DNA of 64,000 nucleotides from Tachypleus tridentatus (taxonomy: Eukaryota > Arthropoda > Merostomata > Xiphosura > Limulidae): NCBI RefSeq assembly GCF_004210375.1, contig NC_134837.1, positions 15,507,798 to 15,571,797 of the forward strand, read 5' to 3'. Shown in pieces: positions 12,640 to 23,770 of this stretch (position 1 is its first letter; every line of letters starts with the position of its first letter). The position numbers and the translations under genes were made by a program. The notes below the pieces were generated by a model, which saw only the letters and a program-made list of their open reading frames with translations, ran no database searches and was not told the DNA's origin.

Positions 12640-13209
12640 AATTTATCAATAACTTTAGAAATTTACGTATACTAATTATTATTTTTTTTTATATAAAAAT
12701 ATCCATAAGTTATTTATTTATTTCATAAATGTTTAATATATTAATAATATGGAACAATTGCTGAACAGAATAATATATAATGTAGACCTAAAATTATTCT
12801 TATAATTTGTTTTTGTAAGATCCACAAGGAATATAAATTGTTTTCAGAATTTCTCCAAGAAATATTACCATATAATAAATAAATGTATATAAAACTGTAA
12901 TATTACTACAAAATATTAGGTTAGAGTTTTTTAACAGTTAACTTTTTCATTAATAAATATATCTAAATACTTTGCTGTGGAACATCTCTCAAGTTTTACT
13001 CCATTCCTGTTTATATTCATATCACTGTTATTTTATTTTTATAATAAAAAAGATAAATTTATCTTATCATGACACACATACGTTATTATCAATAAGCCAA
13101 AACTTTAATTTATCACGATATAAGTCAACTCTTTCTTCTAATAAATTAAGTCGTTATTATGAGCAATAATTACATTATCAACAAAACAAAAATATTTTTT
13201 AATATAGCA
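12640..13209. other. Very AT-rich stretch
   Basis: No recognisable element. The 65-codon frame at 12972-13169 has no motif. Confidence 0.5.
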
Positions 13210-13672
13210 TAACGCTTTGGAACAACATGGGACCTATTGGTCCATCTCAGCTATTCCATCTTCTAAATTAAAACTATTAATTAATAAATTGAAAAAAAAA
13301 TATTATAGCCAGCGCTTATCGTCCACGTACTTAGCAAGCTTTCTCTTAAGCCTACATTACGGCTTCCTCAACATCCGAAGGCAACTTATTCTAAAGGCCA
13401 ACCATCTTGTTAAAAAACTAAAACTGTCTTAATTGAATATGACTCTTACCCTGCAAATATTTACGTTTCCTAGTCCTACGATTCTCACTGTTAAGTATGA
13501 AAAGAGATAATTCATTGACACTATCAATTCACTTAACAATTTTAAATACCTTAGAGAGATGCCCCTAACTATTGCTTTCGCAAAATAAAACAACTTCAGA
13601 AAATTCAACCTCTCATATGACAACCCCTCTATCTAGACACCATTCTGGTAACCCTTTTTTAAAACCTTTCCA
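13210..13672 (-). pseudogene. CR1/L2-like LINE, C-terminal end of ORF2, decayed
   Basis: Read on the minus strand from about 13672 down, three frames in turn give the usual end of CR1/L2-type ORF2: KRVTRMV, then RLNFLKLFYFAKA, later VGL (stop) NKLPSDVEEAV, AKYVDDKRWL and finally DGIAEMDQ near 13245. Related proteins end with a WN-LP-VV segment and a K-LD segment of this kind (established for the families). Several stops and frameshifts make it a relic. Its 5' side is cut at 13672 by a family A SINE fragment. The clade assignment (CR1 or L2) is uncertain. Confidence 0.75.
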
Positions 13673-13674
13673 AT

Positions 13675-13785
13675 GACTCATCCGCCAACTCTTGAGATGC
13701 TCTTTTACCAACGAATAGTAGGATTGACAGTTACATTATAACGCCACCACGCCTGAAAGGGCGAACATGTTTGGTGTGATGTTGT
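13675..13785 (-). mobile_element. SINE family A fragment
   Basis: Central body only (ccaactcttgagatgctctt to gaacatgtttggtgtga). Both the tRNA head and the tail are missing. It adjoins the LINE relic at 13210-13672. Confidence 0.85.
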
Positions 13786-14204
13786 AAGGAAGCAACAATA
13801 TCACAAATGATTGTTTTCATAACATCTACTGAAGCATTATTATCAATACCAATTATTCTGATATTTTTCAAGTGTTTACAATACAAATAAATCTATTTAT
13901 GTATTTTGGTGTCACAAATATACTTGTTGTATTACCTACATAACTTTGAAATTCATACTTGTTACAAGTGTGGTTAATTTTCTCACACATTGTTTAATAT
14001 GCATTTTATCCAGTTAAGCTATTATTTATAATAGCATTATTCATAACATTGTTATTAGTAGGTTGTTTTTGTTGATGTATTTAATATTTTATTAATACAA
14101 TTCAATTTACTTTTGATATCATGCTGAGATAAAAGGATATTGTTATTATAAATTTTCTTTATGTGTCTAACTATAATTGTTAATCTATTGGCCATTTAGA
14201 TACG
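13786..14204. other. AT-rich stretch, nothing recognised
   Basis: Nothing recognised on either strand. Confidence 0.5.
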
Positions 14205-14690
14205 TTAAATTAGACTATCGAAAAATCAAATGAATTCAGTCTATCTCTTTGCATCAGATGCATTGACTATAAAAAGGCATTTGACTCAGTCGAGAATTAT
14301 AACATCTTTGAAGCCCTGCAAAAAGATGGAATAAACAAAGTATATTTAAATATTCTTAAAGGCATCTACACTGACGCAACAGCAGGAATCTACCTGGACA
14401 ATCACGAATCACACAATTTCTTGATTGTCACGGGTATGGGATAAAAAGCCATTACGTGACCTAAACTGTTTATAGTAACACTGCAGATGTACTAAGCCTC
14501 ACGGAAGGGAGAGATCAAGGGGTAGACCACACAGAAGATGGCATGATGACATCATTTAAAAGAGGGCGTTGCATGGTTGAGGAAAGCAACGGATATACAG
14601 ACTTGGACATTTTTGGCAGAGGGCTACACCATGTTGTGGGAAGACACAGCCTGGGATGAACGACTGATGAATATACACACCTTGCTACAC
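14205..14690 (+). pseudogene. RTE-like LINE reverse transcriptase, internally deleted
   Basis: 14265-14294 encodes DYKKAFDSVE, the conserved start of a LINE reverse transcriptase palm segment, followed by ALQKDGI, YLNILKGIY and ATAGIYLDN. After about 14460 the frame jumps to the C-terminal end typical of these ORFs: GRPHRRWHDDI at about 14520, then TDIQTWTFLAEGYTMLWED. The catalytic segment between them, normally a few hundred residues, is gone. There are several frameshifts and stops. RTE-like is the best match by motif, from memory and not by search. Confidence 0.78.
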
Positions 14691-14836
14691 AGCAAGGCAG
14701 ACAAGTCCAAGAGTTTTGTCTGAACAACAACAAAACCACCAGGGCACACAATGTAATGTGGGGTACATAATGTATTTTGGTTTTTGGAAGTGACAAAAAT
14801 AGTAGGAGAGTAAAGTAAGAAAAATTAAAAGAACAA

Positions 14837-14935
14837 CATGTGGGTGCTCAAGCTCACAACATCCCACATCTATGGCACTCTTCACTGCCTGTAGACAGTT
14901 GTGGGAAGGTGACTGCTTTCAAAAGAATAAAAGTA
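14837..14935 (+). repeat. LINE 3' tail sequence (repeated at 49.6 kb)
   Basis: Begins acatgtgggtgctcaagctc and continues through gacagttgtgggaaggtgac. A close copy lies at 49577-49665. It follows the RTE-like ORF end at 14690, so it is probably that element's 3' UTR. Confidence 0.7.
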
Positions 14936-14949
14936 AACAGTTAATAAGT

Positions 14950-15799
14950 TATGAGATAGACATTACCAGGAATGGAATGCTACTGTTACAGCTCTGAGAA
15001 ACTATAAGAGAGAAAGTTGAATTTGGTTACCATCTAGCGGGATTGCAACAAATAACTTACACATGAAACTGTGGTAACCAATGTGAGTTGAATAACGTTA
15101 CACTGATACAAGTGATTCTCATTCAATTGAACATCTAGAGCACTAGGGATGTATCCAGTGCTAATTTACAGTGATTTTTAGAGGATGAAATCATAAAGTC
15201 TTTCAAAATCTAATGAAACCTGCAATGAGAAAAGTGGCTGATTGAAGTCAGGAATATCTTATATTTGGTTGCACATTTCAATCTTTAGTTGAAAGCCTGA
15301 AAATGATATTCGAGCAAATAAAAATGGCAGAATTCAATTAAAAACCATACAAATAATCCCTTTATAAACTTAAATGTGGAATTTATCAATAATATTGTGG
15401 GTAAAAAAAGAATTTTGTGATATTGCTGAAATAGCAGCAGTGTGAAATTGCTTATAGCCTATGACGAAAGAAAGTTCACAATTATTTTTTTTGTTACATT
15501 ACAAAAAGACCTGTGGCCAAGTTCTTGAAGATTACCTCGCCATTAAAGGTGTTGCAATGGAGTGAGGAATACGAAATATGCACAGTAGCCCATAACGTGC
15601 ACTTTAGTACAATTATTAGCGTTAGTATATCTGTGAAGGATTTTAACTTCCTGTTAGACACTAATGACAGTGATAGCGTATTCAGAGCAATGTTGTCATC
15701 ATTGCAGTACAAAGTAGCACGTGCAGTCCCATATTGTAATTTCATTTGAATACAGATGTTGTGCAAGTACACAACTGCTTATAGTTTAGTTTTGTGTTT
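14950..15799. other. Stretch with overlapping short frames, nothing recognised
   Basis: Opposed frames of 78 (15513-15749, plus) and 92 codons (15494-15772, minus) overlap. Neither has a recognisable motif. The region may be gypsy 3' sequence belonging to the next element. Confidence 0.4.
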
Positions 15800-15804
15800 T
15801 GTTT

Positions 15805-16475
15805 AATCTTCGTTTTCACCGCTTCTATAGGCCATTTTTGTTGCTTGGAATGAGCAGATACCATTATTATACCTGCTCATCTCAGGTCTTTTGATCTTTT
15901 CCAGGATATTGTGAGATCATATCTAACAATGTTTGATTGAATCTTTCTACCAAGTTGTTAGCAGCGAGATGATAAACTGTGGTTTCAGTTTTGTCACTTC
16001 CAAGGCCTCCTCGCTAGTACAGCTGTAAGTCTACGGATTTACAACGCTAAAATCAGGTGTTCGATTACCTTCAGATAGCCTGATGTGGCTTTGTTGTAAG
16101 AAAAACACACACACTCCCAGGGTTTGATAAATTCCCTTCATTAAGTGAGAAATAAAGTTACTACCTCGACATGTTAAAAGATACTGAAGCAGTTATTTGA
16201 TTTACAAATACGTTATTGATTTTCTCAGCTTTCTGATCTGGTAAGCATATAGTTTCCGGATATTCTAGTTAACTAGTCTGCTAGTGCTAATATATACTTA
16301 TTTCCAACAGAGAATGTTGATAGAGGACCTAAAATATCCATATCTACTAACTGGAAGTCTTTGGTTAAATTTGGCATTCTTTTTAAGAGAACCTTTTTTA
16401 ACTGTGGGCTTGTTCTTTGTTTTCGAATTCAATAAAAAATTCACAATAAATTTTAATATTTTTTCTTGTGTTTCT
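15805..16475 (-). pseudogene. Gypsy integrase, decayed and split by a SINE
   Basis: The minus strand shows KTKNKPTVKKGSLKK (zinc-finger end), then LVDMDILGPLSTFSVGNKY, LPDQKAEKINNVF, CRGSNFISHL (first half of the D-x-G-x-NF core; Asp replaced by Cys), then after the SINE NLVERFNQTLLDMISQYP and TKMAYRSGENE. These match gypsy integrase order. Two frameshifts and several stops. RNase H, expected between the polymerase and this domain, is absent: the sequence jumps from the polymerase end to the zinc-finger end around 16460. Confidence 0.85.
16003..16115 (+). mobile_element. SINE family B (B2 tail), inserted in gypsy integrase
   Basis: Head ggcctcctcgctagtacagc, loop acggatttacaacgct, tail cctgatgtggctttgttgta and aaaaacacacacac. 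Flanks cacttccaag (about 15993) and cactcccagg (about 16113) look like a 10-bp duplication with two mismatches. Confidence 0.9.
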
Positions 16476-16519
16476 GCAGCTATCACGCGACTCAAACATT
16501 CTGCTTCGTTTCTTTAAAA

Positions 16520-17173
16520 GTGGTATTTGTTTGGTTTAAGCTTTAGATTACAATTACACAATCTGTTGAATATGTGTTTCAGTCTCTCTGAATGGTCTTC
16601 AAAGATTGCTGCAAAAGCAATAACGTTCATTGTCTAAATAATAGAAACATTCTAAGTCCCGATATCCTGATAACAAAATACCCATCAATCCCTGAACTAT
16701 GGAGAAAGTATTGCATCATTCAAATGACATTCTCTTTGATTGGTGTTTACCTGAAGGTAATACGAAGCCGTTTTTCCCTTGTCTTCTTCTTCCAATGTAC
16801 ATGCCAGAAACCACTTTACAAGTCTATAGATGAAAAATATTTACTATTACCTAATCTATGTAACGTCTTCTCAATATTGGATAATGGATACCAGTTTTTA
16901 TACCAGTTTTAATTTTCAAAAGTTCACGCAAAACCTCATACCACCATCTTTCTTTGGTACTAGTACCACTGGCGATTCATAAGGACTGGTATTATATTCT
17001 ATTACACCTTGATCAAACATGTCTTTCACACATGCTTTTAATTCAATTCTGTGCTTCTCTTGCATTCTATAGGAACTTTGGTATAGCTTTAACCTACTTC
17101 TTCTAGTTTTAATATTCTTAAAACTATTCTTAGTTTTCTCACTATTACTGTCTCTTTTGCCTAGATTTCTCAA
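16520..17173 (-). pseudogene. Gypsy reverse transcriptase, decayed
   Basis: The longest open piece (17173-16916) contains MFDQGVIEYNTSPYESPVVL and KKDGGMRFCVNF, the signature N-terminal part of Ty3/gypsy reverse transcriptase. Further on, in shifted frames, are NSKYFSSIDL, KRMSFE and YYLDN (16629-16643), which stands where the catalytic YLDD box should be, so one aspartate is lost. LKLKPNKYHF follows near 16525. At least three stops and frame changes. Confidence 0.88.
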
Positions 17174-17291
17174 CTAACTGTTTATCTTTTTACCTGCCTA
17201 ACTTTATCGTGTATTACTGCATGAAAGCACATTGGTGCTACTTGAAGACTTCTTTAGATCCATAGCCTTGTTACAAGCAGTTGGTGTCTGA

Positions 17292-17760
17292 CTATACGTG
17301 GTTAGCGAAGACGAATATGTTTGCTTCAGTTACAGCACATAAGTTGAAAGGTGTAAATCTCTCAAAACGTAAGATCTCTTTTGGAACATGCAACTTACCC
17401 AAACTAAGTGAAATATTGGTATCATAATCAAACAAAAAATATTGCCTCAAAATACCATTTGTACCTACATATACTTTTTTTACACATGTAAAAGGAGTGA
17501 CCAATTTCATTTTTCCTTTTGTCAGCTGTTTCCTATATTTACCTAATGTCTTCACAGGATATTCTGTGATAAAATGTAACATACTATGAATTACATCTTT
17601 TCATGTATTATCAAGAACTGTCGGATTTCTTTTAACAATATCTTCACGTAGCAAAGAAGAACGAGTGCCTTTATTCACCAATAACTGACATACCATGTTT
17701 TCTATCTCTACTACTACAACTGGAGACACTTTATTAATGTACCTTATGTTCGCTCTTTTG
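17292..17760 (-). pseudogene. Gypsy protease-like region and linker, decayed
   Basis: At 17650-17688 the minus strand encodes QLLVNKGTRSSLL. In retropepsins this site reads like LLVDTGA, with the catalytic aspartate. Here it is asparagine and the glycine context is altered, so activity is not expected. A stop near 17610 is followed by a 96-codon open stretch (17582-17292) matching the low-conservation linker before the polymerase. Confidence 0.6.
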
Positions 17761-18133
17761 TTCTACATTGCCGAACTACTTCTGACGTGTAATTCTGACA
17801 GAGTCTACGTCCTTTTGTTTGTCTTCAACGAACTGCTGAGTTAGTACTTTCTGGTAACTTTCACGAATACATTACAGCCTTCTGGGATTCGTGTTTATTC
17901 ATTTTCGTTCTTGCCATGTAGGTTCTTTAGATATAACACTGGAGAACATGGGATCTTCATTTGGGTTTTCTAATGACAATTTTGTTCACATTTCCTAATG
18001 TACCGCAGTAAAAGAATTTAGGTAATCGTCTTTAAGTTGAACTGGGTGTTGGTAGTCAGTGTTATTAAACTTCTGCTTTCTAATCATGCTTACAGTTAAA
18101 TATTGCTTCTTAAATATTCGTTGTTTTTTTTTT

Positions 18134-18287
18134 GTAATTCTTCCCTGGTAGAATATTGCAGAAGTTCCACTTCTGTCAGATCTAATAATGTAACATCGGG
18201 TGTGGTTTTCGTAATTCTTCCCTGGTAGAATATTGCAAAAGTTCTACTTCTGTCAGATCTAATAATGTAACATCGGGTGTGGTTTCC
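18134..18287. repeat. 77-bp tandem duplication
   Basis: gtaattcttccctggtagaa and the rest of the unit occur at 18134-18210 and 18211-18287 with about 3 mismatches, in the part of the gypsy relic upstream of the protease. Confidence 0.95.
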
Positions 18288-18400
18288 TCATTTACGTTTC
18301 TTTTTGTTACATTACTAATTAGCCCATTCTTATAATTTAATTTCAGGGTATACTGAGCCATCTCTTTACCGGATAGATATCTGTATGCTATCACTCTCTG

Positions 18401-19059
18401 ATCTGCTTCCTAAATTCTGCAGCTTGTGTGTAAATTTTCAGACCAATTCGCCTTTTACTTGGACTACTGCTTGTATTATTTTCATTATTGTTTTAGGTCT
18501 TTCATCGAATACTATATTCTTCTGAGAACTTACGAGCTACATACCCGAAATCTGTGGATTTTCTCATTTGTGAATAAGCCCTGATAAAAGGCTGAGCGTT
18601 AGTGGTTGCTCTTAATTTCAGTATATTTGTTATTTTTTTACTAGCTATGTTTTATGCCAAGCTTATTCATATATATATATATATTAATAATAAAGTAGTT
18701 TAATTACATTTTTAATGTAACTCTAACCAACACGTCATGAGAGCAGTTAAGAGTACAGAAAGATGTACTCTACCAAAGTTATAAGTCTATGAACAGTAGC
18801 TTTAAGCTTGAGTTACAGCTAGTGGCATTCAGAACTTTGGGACATAGTATTATTCAACAAAACTTTCGAGGACACTCAGATATTAATGTATTTGTGTTAA
18901 CGTTCTATTGTGGTTCTTCTAGCTGTATTTGAGTCGAGACATTCAGTGTTTTTGTGTGCTATGAAGAAACAATCAGCTTAAACAGAGTAAATTCCAATAA
19001 CGAATTGTCAGTTCTCCTCAATACAAAATATCCTTGATAATTACTGGTTCATTCTCAGA
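18401..19059. other. Stretch with a short TA microsatellite
   Basis: (TA)n at about 18669-18684. Possibly gag or LTR remains of one of the two flanking gypsy elements, but no motif supports it. Confidence 0.4.
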
Positions 19060-19500
19060 AATAGAACAAGGTCATCTGTATATAGTCATTATTATCTGCT
19101 TTTTCACAAAGTGGGCCAACGCTTTTCTGTTGGTTAATACTTCTGAAGTTTATAGTGATTGCACTGATGGAGCAATGGATAGCTCATTTCAAGACACTTG
19201 AAGCGATCTACACAGATAAGGGAGCTAAATACAACAACCAACTGTTTCCTGAGATGTGTAAAGTGTTAGGTAAGGTGAATGTACTTTACTTAACATTTCA
19301 GTCTAATGGTTTAGAGAAATTGATGATATCGACTGTCAAACTTATGGTTATTAAGTTTGTTAAACTCAACTTAACCCATCATAATGATGATGTCTCTAAA
19401 CAGAAACAAACAAGTTTTTCATAAATTTACTCATGTGTAGTGAAAACCTCTTTTGCCCTGTAAATATGATGTATGGTTCAAAATGTCCCTAAGAAGATAT
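19060..19500 (+). pseudogene. Second gypsy integrase relic
   Basis: Plus-strand integrase core: FFTKWANAFLLVNTSEV at about 19110-19160, then in another frame ALMEQWIAHF, IYTDKGAKYNNQLFPEMCK (D-x-G-x-x-x-N, the second catalytic Asp present), VKLMVIKFV, then FCPVNMMYGSKCP. The order matches the catalytic core and following segment of Ty3/gypsy integrase. It points opposite to the element at 15800-18400 and differs in sequence, so it is a separate insertion. An acidic stretch (about 19755-19930) resembles a C-terminal pol end. Confidence 0.78.
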
Positions 19501-20009
19501 GGAGGTTAAAATCTGCATCAGTAGTTTGCACGTTGATAACTAGGTAAGGCTGCCATGTGGTTAAATAGATGCTATAATAAACCAGCAGATATTGTGTATA
19601 GCTTTGATACACGCGAGCAGAACATAGTCCTCTTGGCTTTATCTGAAATGACCTCAATTTGTCTTCTGATAAGTTGATTATTAGTGCATAAGTCACAGCA
19701 GCCAAGGGGCATATGGACATATGTATTACACATAGATCAACTGTGTCTGTCCATTACTGTTGAACTGGACGAACCAAGAGCTACAAAAGGAAATAGATGA
19801 ATCAGATGAGGAAAAACCTACATTTTATCCAAATCCATTACTGAAGATGTGGAAGAAATAGCTGAGAATCCTTGTCTGACTGTTCAGCATGATTCAGATG
19901 GAGAAGTGCCAGATCTAGATTTAAGACTCAGTTCTGACTGTCTGTATTGATAATGACCTACCAGTCAATATGGCTGGAAAAATCAGCAGCTATAATAACA
20001 GTCACTGAC

Positions 20010-20376
20010 TGTAGGATCAGTGAATAAAATAATTGCAACCCTTGAGTTTCAAGCTATCAAGTAATTTTTAACATGTAATGTATTTACTCCATTGTGTACT
20101 CTTTCACCTGATTACCAAAATCGACGATAGTTGGCGCCAGTAGATGTAATGCCTCATGCATTAACACTTTGGACAGCTGTAAATAATAGTTGGAAGTTTA
20201 AAAATTGGTTGAAAGTATTGTGTGACATTTGCTTTATGAGTTAATTTTTGAATAGAAATAGCCAACAGTGATAAGGTTAGTGCACGCACTGTGACAAGGA
20301 AATCTGTTATCATTATGCCTACTTAATACGATATTTTCTAAGCGTGGAACAAAATACCACAAAGGTAATTTAATTC
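20010..20376. other. Stretch with nothing recognised
   Basis: Nothing recognised. Confidence 0.4.
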
Positions 20377-20465
20377 TGTTAACCTTAAGATGACCTAAGA
20401 AGGTCGAAACGTAAACGTTGTTCTGTACTTTATTTTAATTAAAGTTTTAATACCCGTCTTGAGAA
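20377..20465 (+). repeat. Single hammerhead-like repeat
   Basis: ccttaagatgacctaag then aaggtcgaaacg and gttgttctgtactttatt, followed by gttttaataccc. It matches the motif at 5688-5742 on the same strand but is not in a palindrome here. Confidence 0.65.
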
Positions 20466-20892
20466 TTCAGGTTTCAACAGCTTTTCAAAACGCTTCTTCT
20501 ACTTAATTGAAAGTCTCAAACCCCAGTAAAGTCTCCTCATTTTATCTTCACTCGTTTGAAACATAAACAAAGATTGTTTTTGTGTCTGATCACCTTCTTT
20601 GCCAAATCCAGTTAAACATAAGAAAAATCAGATTTTGTCCTTCAGAAAAATCTTAAATTTTGACCACTTTCCAGATGAGGCCCACATACTGTGTTATGTT
20701 AGGTTATTCAGTGATTTTGCCTAAATAACTGACAAATAAATTGAATGAGATCACTTATTTGTTATATAATAATACATAGAGTAATCTATCAGTGACAAGT
20801 GGGAACAATAGAAATATTGATCGCATTTTTTACACATTTTTGTATGATTTGGATGTTATTACGGACCATGAAATCCATTACAATACAAATAA

Positions 20893-21888
20893 TACACCCT
20901 TCTGCAAATTAATTGAAACAAGACGAAAAATTACTATTTTTTTATTTTTGCGTTTTATTTCTGAGAATTCAAAAATTACTCACAAATTAATACATGATAT
21001 GACCGCCTTTATTTTTAGGAAGATCATTAATTCGCTTTGACATCGAGTCCACGAGTTGACTGCAATCTTTACTAATTTTTGGATCTCGGTACCACACCTC
21101 AATTATGCCCTCAATTAGCTTACCTTTTGTAGTACAGACTTTTCCCCGAAGTCTTTCTTTACAAATCGCCCAAAGATTTTCAATAGGATTTAAGTCCGGA
21201 GAGTTTCCAGGCCAGTCCAGCACCTTTTTTCTCGTTGTAGTCATAAAATGCTTCACAAGTTTCGATGTGTGGCACGGAGCCAGATCTTGATGAAAAATGC
21301 CAGATCCATCTGGAAAACTCTTTTTCAATTCTGGAACGACTCTTCTCTGCAAACCTTCGATATATTGTGGTCCTCGCATCATACCTTCTACGATATGTAA
21401 GCCTCCGACGCCATAGCAGCTGACAAAGCCCCAAAACATTTTCTTCAAGGGATGTTTTACGAACTGATTGATGTGAGATTCTCGAAGTTTCTTACCTGGA
21501 GATCTGCAAACATGCAGACTTCTTTGACCCTGTACGAAGAAATGAGTCTCGTCACTGAATAACACCTTCCTCCATTGTTCTTGTGTCCAGTTCTTGTATT
21601 TCAGACCCCATTGATACCGTTTTTTCTTCATTGAGTTGATAAGAAATTGTTTTTTGATTGGTCACCTTGCTCTTCTAACGCAATTTTGAATGACGTAATA
21701 TTCCTCAAAACTTCGTCATATATCCCAAAAATAGATCGACCGTACTGCAAAACACAGCTAATGACGCCGTCTGTGTGAAAAAAATGACTATTAAAGGAAA
21801 TCAGCTGGTCCAGCGAGCCTACACCGGCCGCCATGCTGAAAATATTGTAAAATGACTATTTGTTTCAATTAATTTGCACAAGGATGTA
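20893..21888 (-). mobile_element. Tc1-like transposon, shortened copy with TIRs
   Basis: 28-bp terminal repeats: 20893-20920 (tacacccttctgcaaattaa...) and 21861-21888, two mismatches. TA dinucleotides at both ends (20893-20894 and 21887-21888) fit the TA target of Tc1/mariner elements. The span is about 1 kb, shorter than the usual 1.3-1.6 kb, so part of the transposase N-terminal region is probably missing. Confidence 0.9.
20987..21834 (-). pseudogene. Tc1-like transposase (DD34E), frameshifted
   Basis: The 214-codon frame at 21631-20987 holds the catalytic domain: FSDETHFFV with the first Asp, IFHQDLAPCHTSK with the second, and SPDLNPIENLW with the Glu 34 residues after the second Asp, the Tc1 spacing. 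All three acidic residues are present. The same frame stays open upstream of the Met to about 21652 (KKQFLINS). The preceding N-terminal part (21834-21660) lies in another frame, so one frameshift near 21655 breaks the gene. A full family member has about 340 residues; here about 280 are accounted for, with the DNA-binding helices shortened. Confidence 0.92.
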
Positions 21889-21889
21889 A

Positions 21890-22408
21890 GCTGCATAAGT
21901 TAAAAGGCCGATGAAATCCTATCTTTACTTCTCGGATAGGTATAGTTAGCTAGACATATAACTGCAGTAAATGTTTGGAATTCTAATGATAAGTTTTTAT
22001 TAGCATCCAATAAATTAAAAATACTTGCTGATGGATATCTTTACAAATTTACGAACATAAAGTTCATACAACTACATACAACATATACACACGAAATAAT
22101 CAATTTTTAAATCGGCCGTCAAGCTGTAGAATGTTTAATAAAATAAATGTTTATATTACCAAATCACTGTCTGTAAACTCTCAACTACTTTTTTACTCAA
22201 TAACTTATGGAATCCGAATTCAATGACACCTACATTTTAATTTTTATACTTTTGGCTGGATATTGGATTAGATGTGTTGCCAACGTTTTGGTATTGTTAC
22301 AACTTTAAACCACTAGTTACAATCAGAACGTAGTGTTTTCTTTGTAAACTTCAGGCGGATACACAGTTTTATTAATTAGGCTTAACATAACTATATTTCA
22401 GTAGTGTT
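21890..22408. other. Stretch with nothing recognised
   Basis: Nothing recognised. Confidence 0.5.
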
Positions 22409-22409
22409 A

Positions 22410-22545
22410 TTAAAATAATAATTAAAGAACATAAAATAATAATTAAATAACATAAAATAATAATTAAATAACATAAAATAATAATTAAATAACATAAAAT
22501 AATAATTAAAGAACACAAAATAATAACTAAAGAACATAAAATAAT
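22410..22545. repeat. 21-bp AT-only minisatellite, about 6 copies
   Basis: Unit ataaaataataattaaataa plus c. Confidence 0.9.
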
Positions 22546-22722
22546 AATAACACTGCATGTGTTAATTCATTAAAAATATAATCTAAAACTTAACGTTGAG
22601 ATAGTGATGGTGAATAAAGATTATTCTAGGTTAAATAGGGTTTGAAAATAACTGTCACAGTATATATAACTAGATAAGGTTTAGTTTTGAAAATAATTAT
22701 GTGAAATTTAAAGACAAGAATA

Positions 22723-23059
22723 TGGCCCGGCATGGCCAAGCGCGTAAGGCGTGCGACTCGTAATTCGCGGGTTCGCGCCCGCATCGCTCCAAACATGCTC
22801 GTCCTCCCAGCCGTAGGGGCGTTATAATGTGACGGTCAATCCCATTATTTGGTGGTAAAAGAGTAGCCCAAGAGTTGGCGGTGGATGGTGATGACTAGCT
22901 GCCTTCCCTCTAGCCTTACACTACTAAATTAGGGACGGCTCGGTGGAGTGGGCTAACAACCTTCTCACATAAATACCTGTTGAAAAATCCGCAAGCGATT
23001 GCGGCCCTATGTTCCTTGATGGAATCGAGAGGTGAATGAATGATGAATGAATGAATGAA
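22723..23059 (+). mobile_element. SINE family A with an unusual long tail
   Basis: Head gcccggcatggccaagcgcg and normal body up to ctaaattagggacggct (about 22940). The expected tail is replaced by about 100 bp (ggtggagtgggctaacaacc ... gcaagcgattgcggcc) ending in (tgaa)n. Flanks agacaagaata (22712-22722) and agataagaata (23060-23070) form a duplication with one mismatch, so head and new tail inserted as one unit. Confidence 0.9.
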
Positions 23060-23070
23060 AGATAAGAATA

Positions 23071-23770
23071 GTTGAGAAAATAATAGGCTTTCTTATTACG
23101 ACGTTATGAGTTTTAGAAATAAAATGGATGAGCTCACGGTTACAGTTGCAATGAAACAGTATTGTATCAGAGGGTGTGGAAGTTTTAAAAACTTCTGGCC
23201 CAATGGACAAAGTGCTAGAAAAATATATTTGACTTTCTTAAAAATCGACTTACCCGCTCCCAGTCTCATTAAACGCACACAAAACGTAGAATGGAACTTT
23301 TAGGATTTTTCCCTCCTACTATAATAATGATCTATTATATGTGTATATGTATCTTAGCAACCATCACCCAGAGATGGCTGTTTTGAGTACCGTAATTAAT
23401 GATATGGTAACTGGAAACTCTCTGACGGTGTGTATGATCTTGTTTTTTTAGGACATTTGCCCGAGGGAAAGGGGGAAGGGATAAAAACCTGAAAAAGGGC
23501 ACATTTTAACTTTTTTATAAACCTTTAACTTTGAATTTAAAGACACGAGTGGTTACTCAGTAAAGTGAGTCGATTATTATCTTCCACAAAGTAGGCAAAC
23601 AATTAGAATTTAATTATTGTCTTTATGTAATTTTTGTTTGTTTAAAGGGTATCTCGTTAAATATGAGGCCAGTTAACTGCTCAGTTTTGTCAAATTTACG
23701 CTAAAACCTTGAAATCATTGCATTGATTTAGATGTAGATTTGTGAGTTAAATAGATAACTATATAAGTGT
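23071..23770. other. Stretch with nothing recognised
   Basis: Opposed frames around 23007-23303 overlap each other and have no motif. Confidence 0.5.

Larger units (their letters stand above)
15800..18400 (-). mobile_element. Ty3/gypsy-type retrotransposon relic
   Basis: A decayed pol region read on the minus strand: protease-like segment (about 17760-17600), linker (17582-17292), reverse transcriptase (17173-16520), then integrase (about 16470-15805). No LTR pair was recognised. The RNase H domain is missing. There are stops and frameshifts throughout, so the element is dead. A family B SINE (16003-16115) interrupts the integrase. Confidence 0.85.

Noticed and set aside
15494-15772. Opposed 78- and 92-codon frames as genes
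   Set aside because: They overlap each other antisense, contain no motif and lie beside the gypsy relic.
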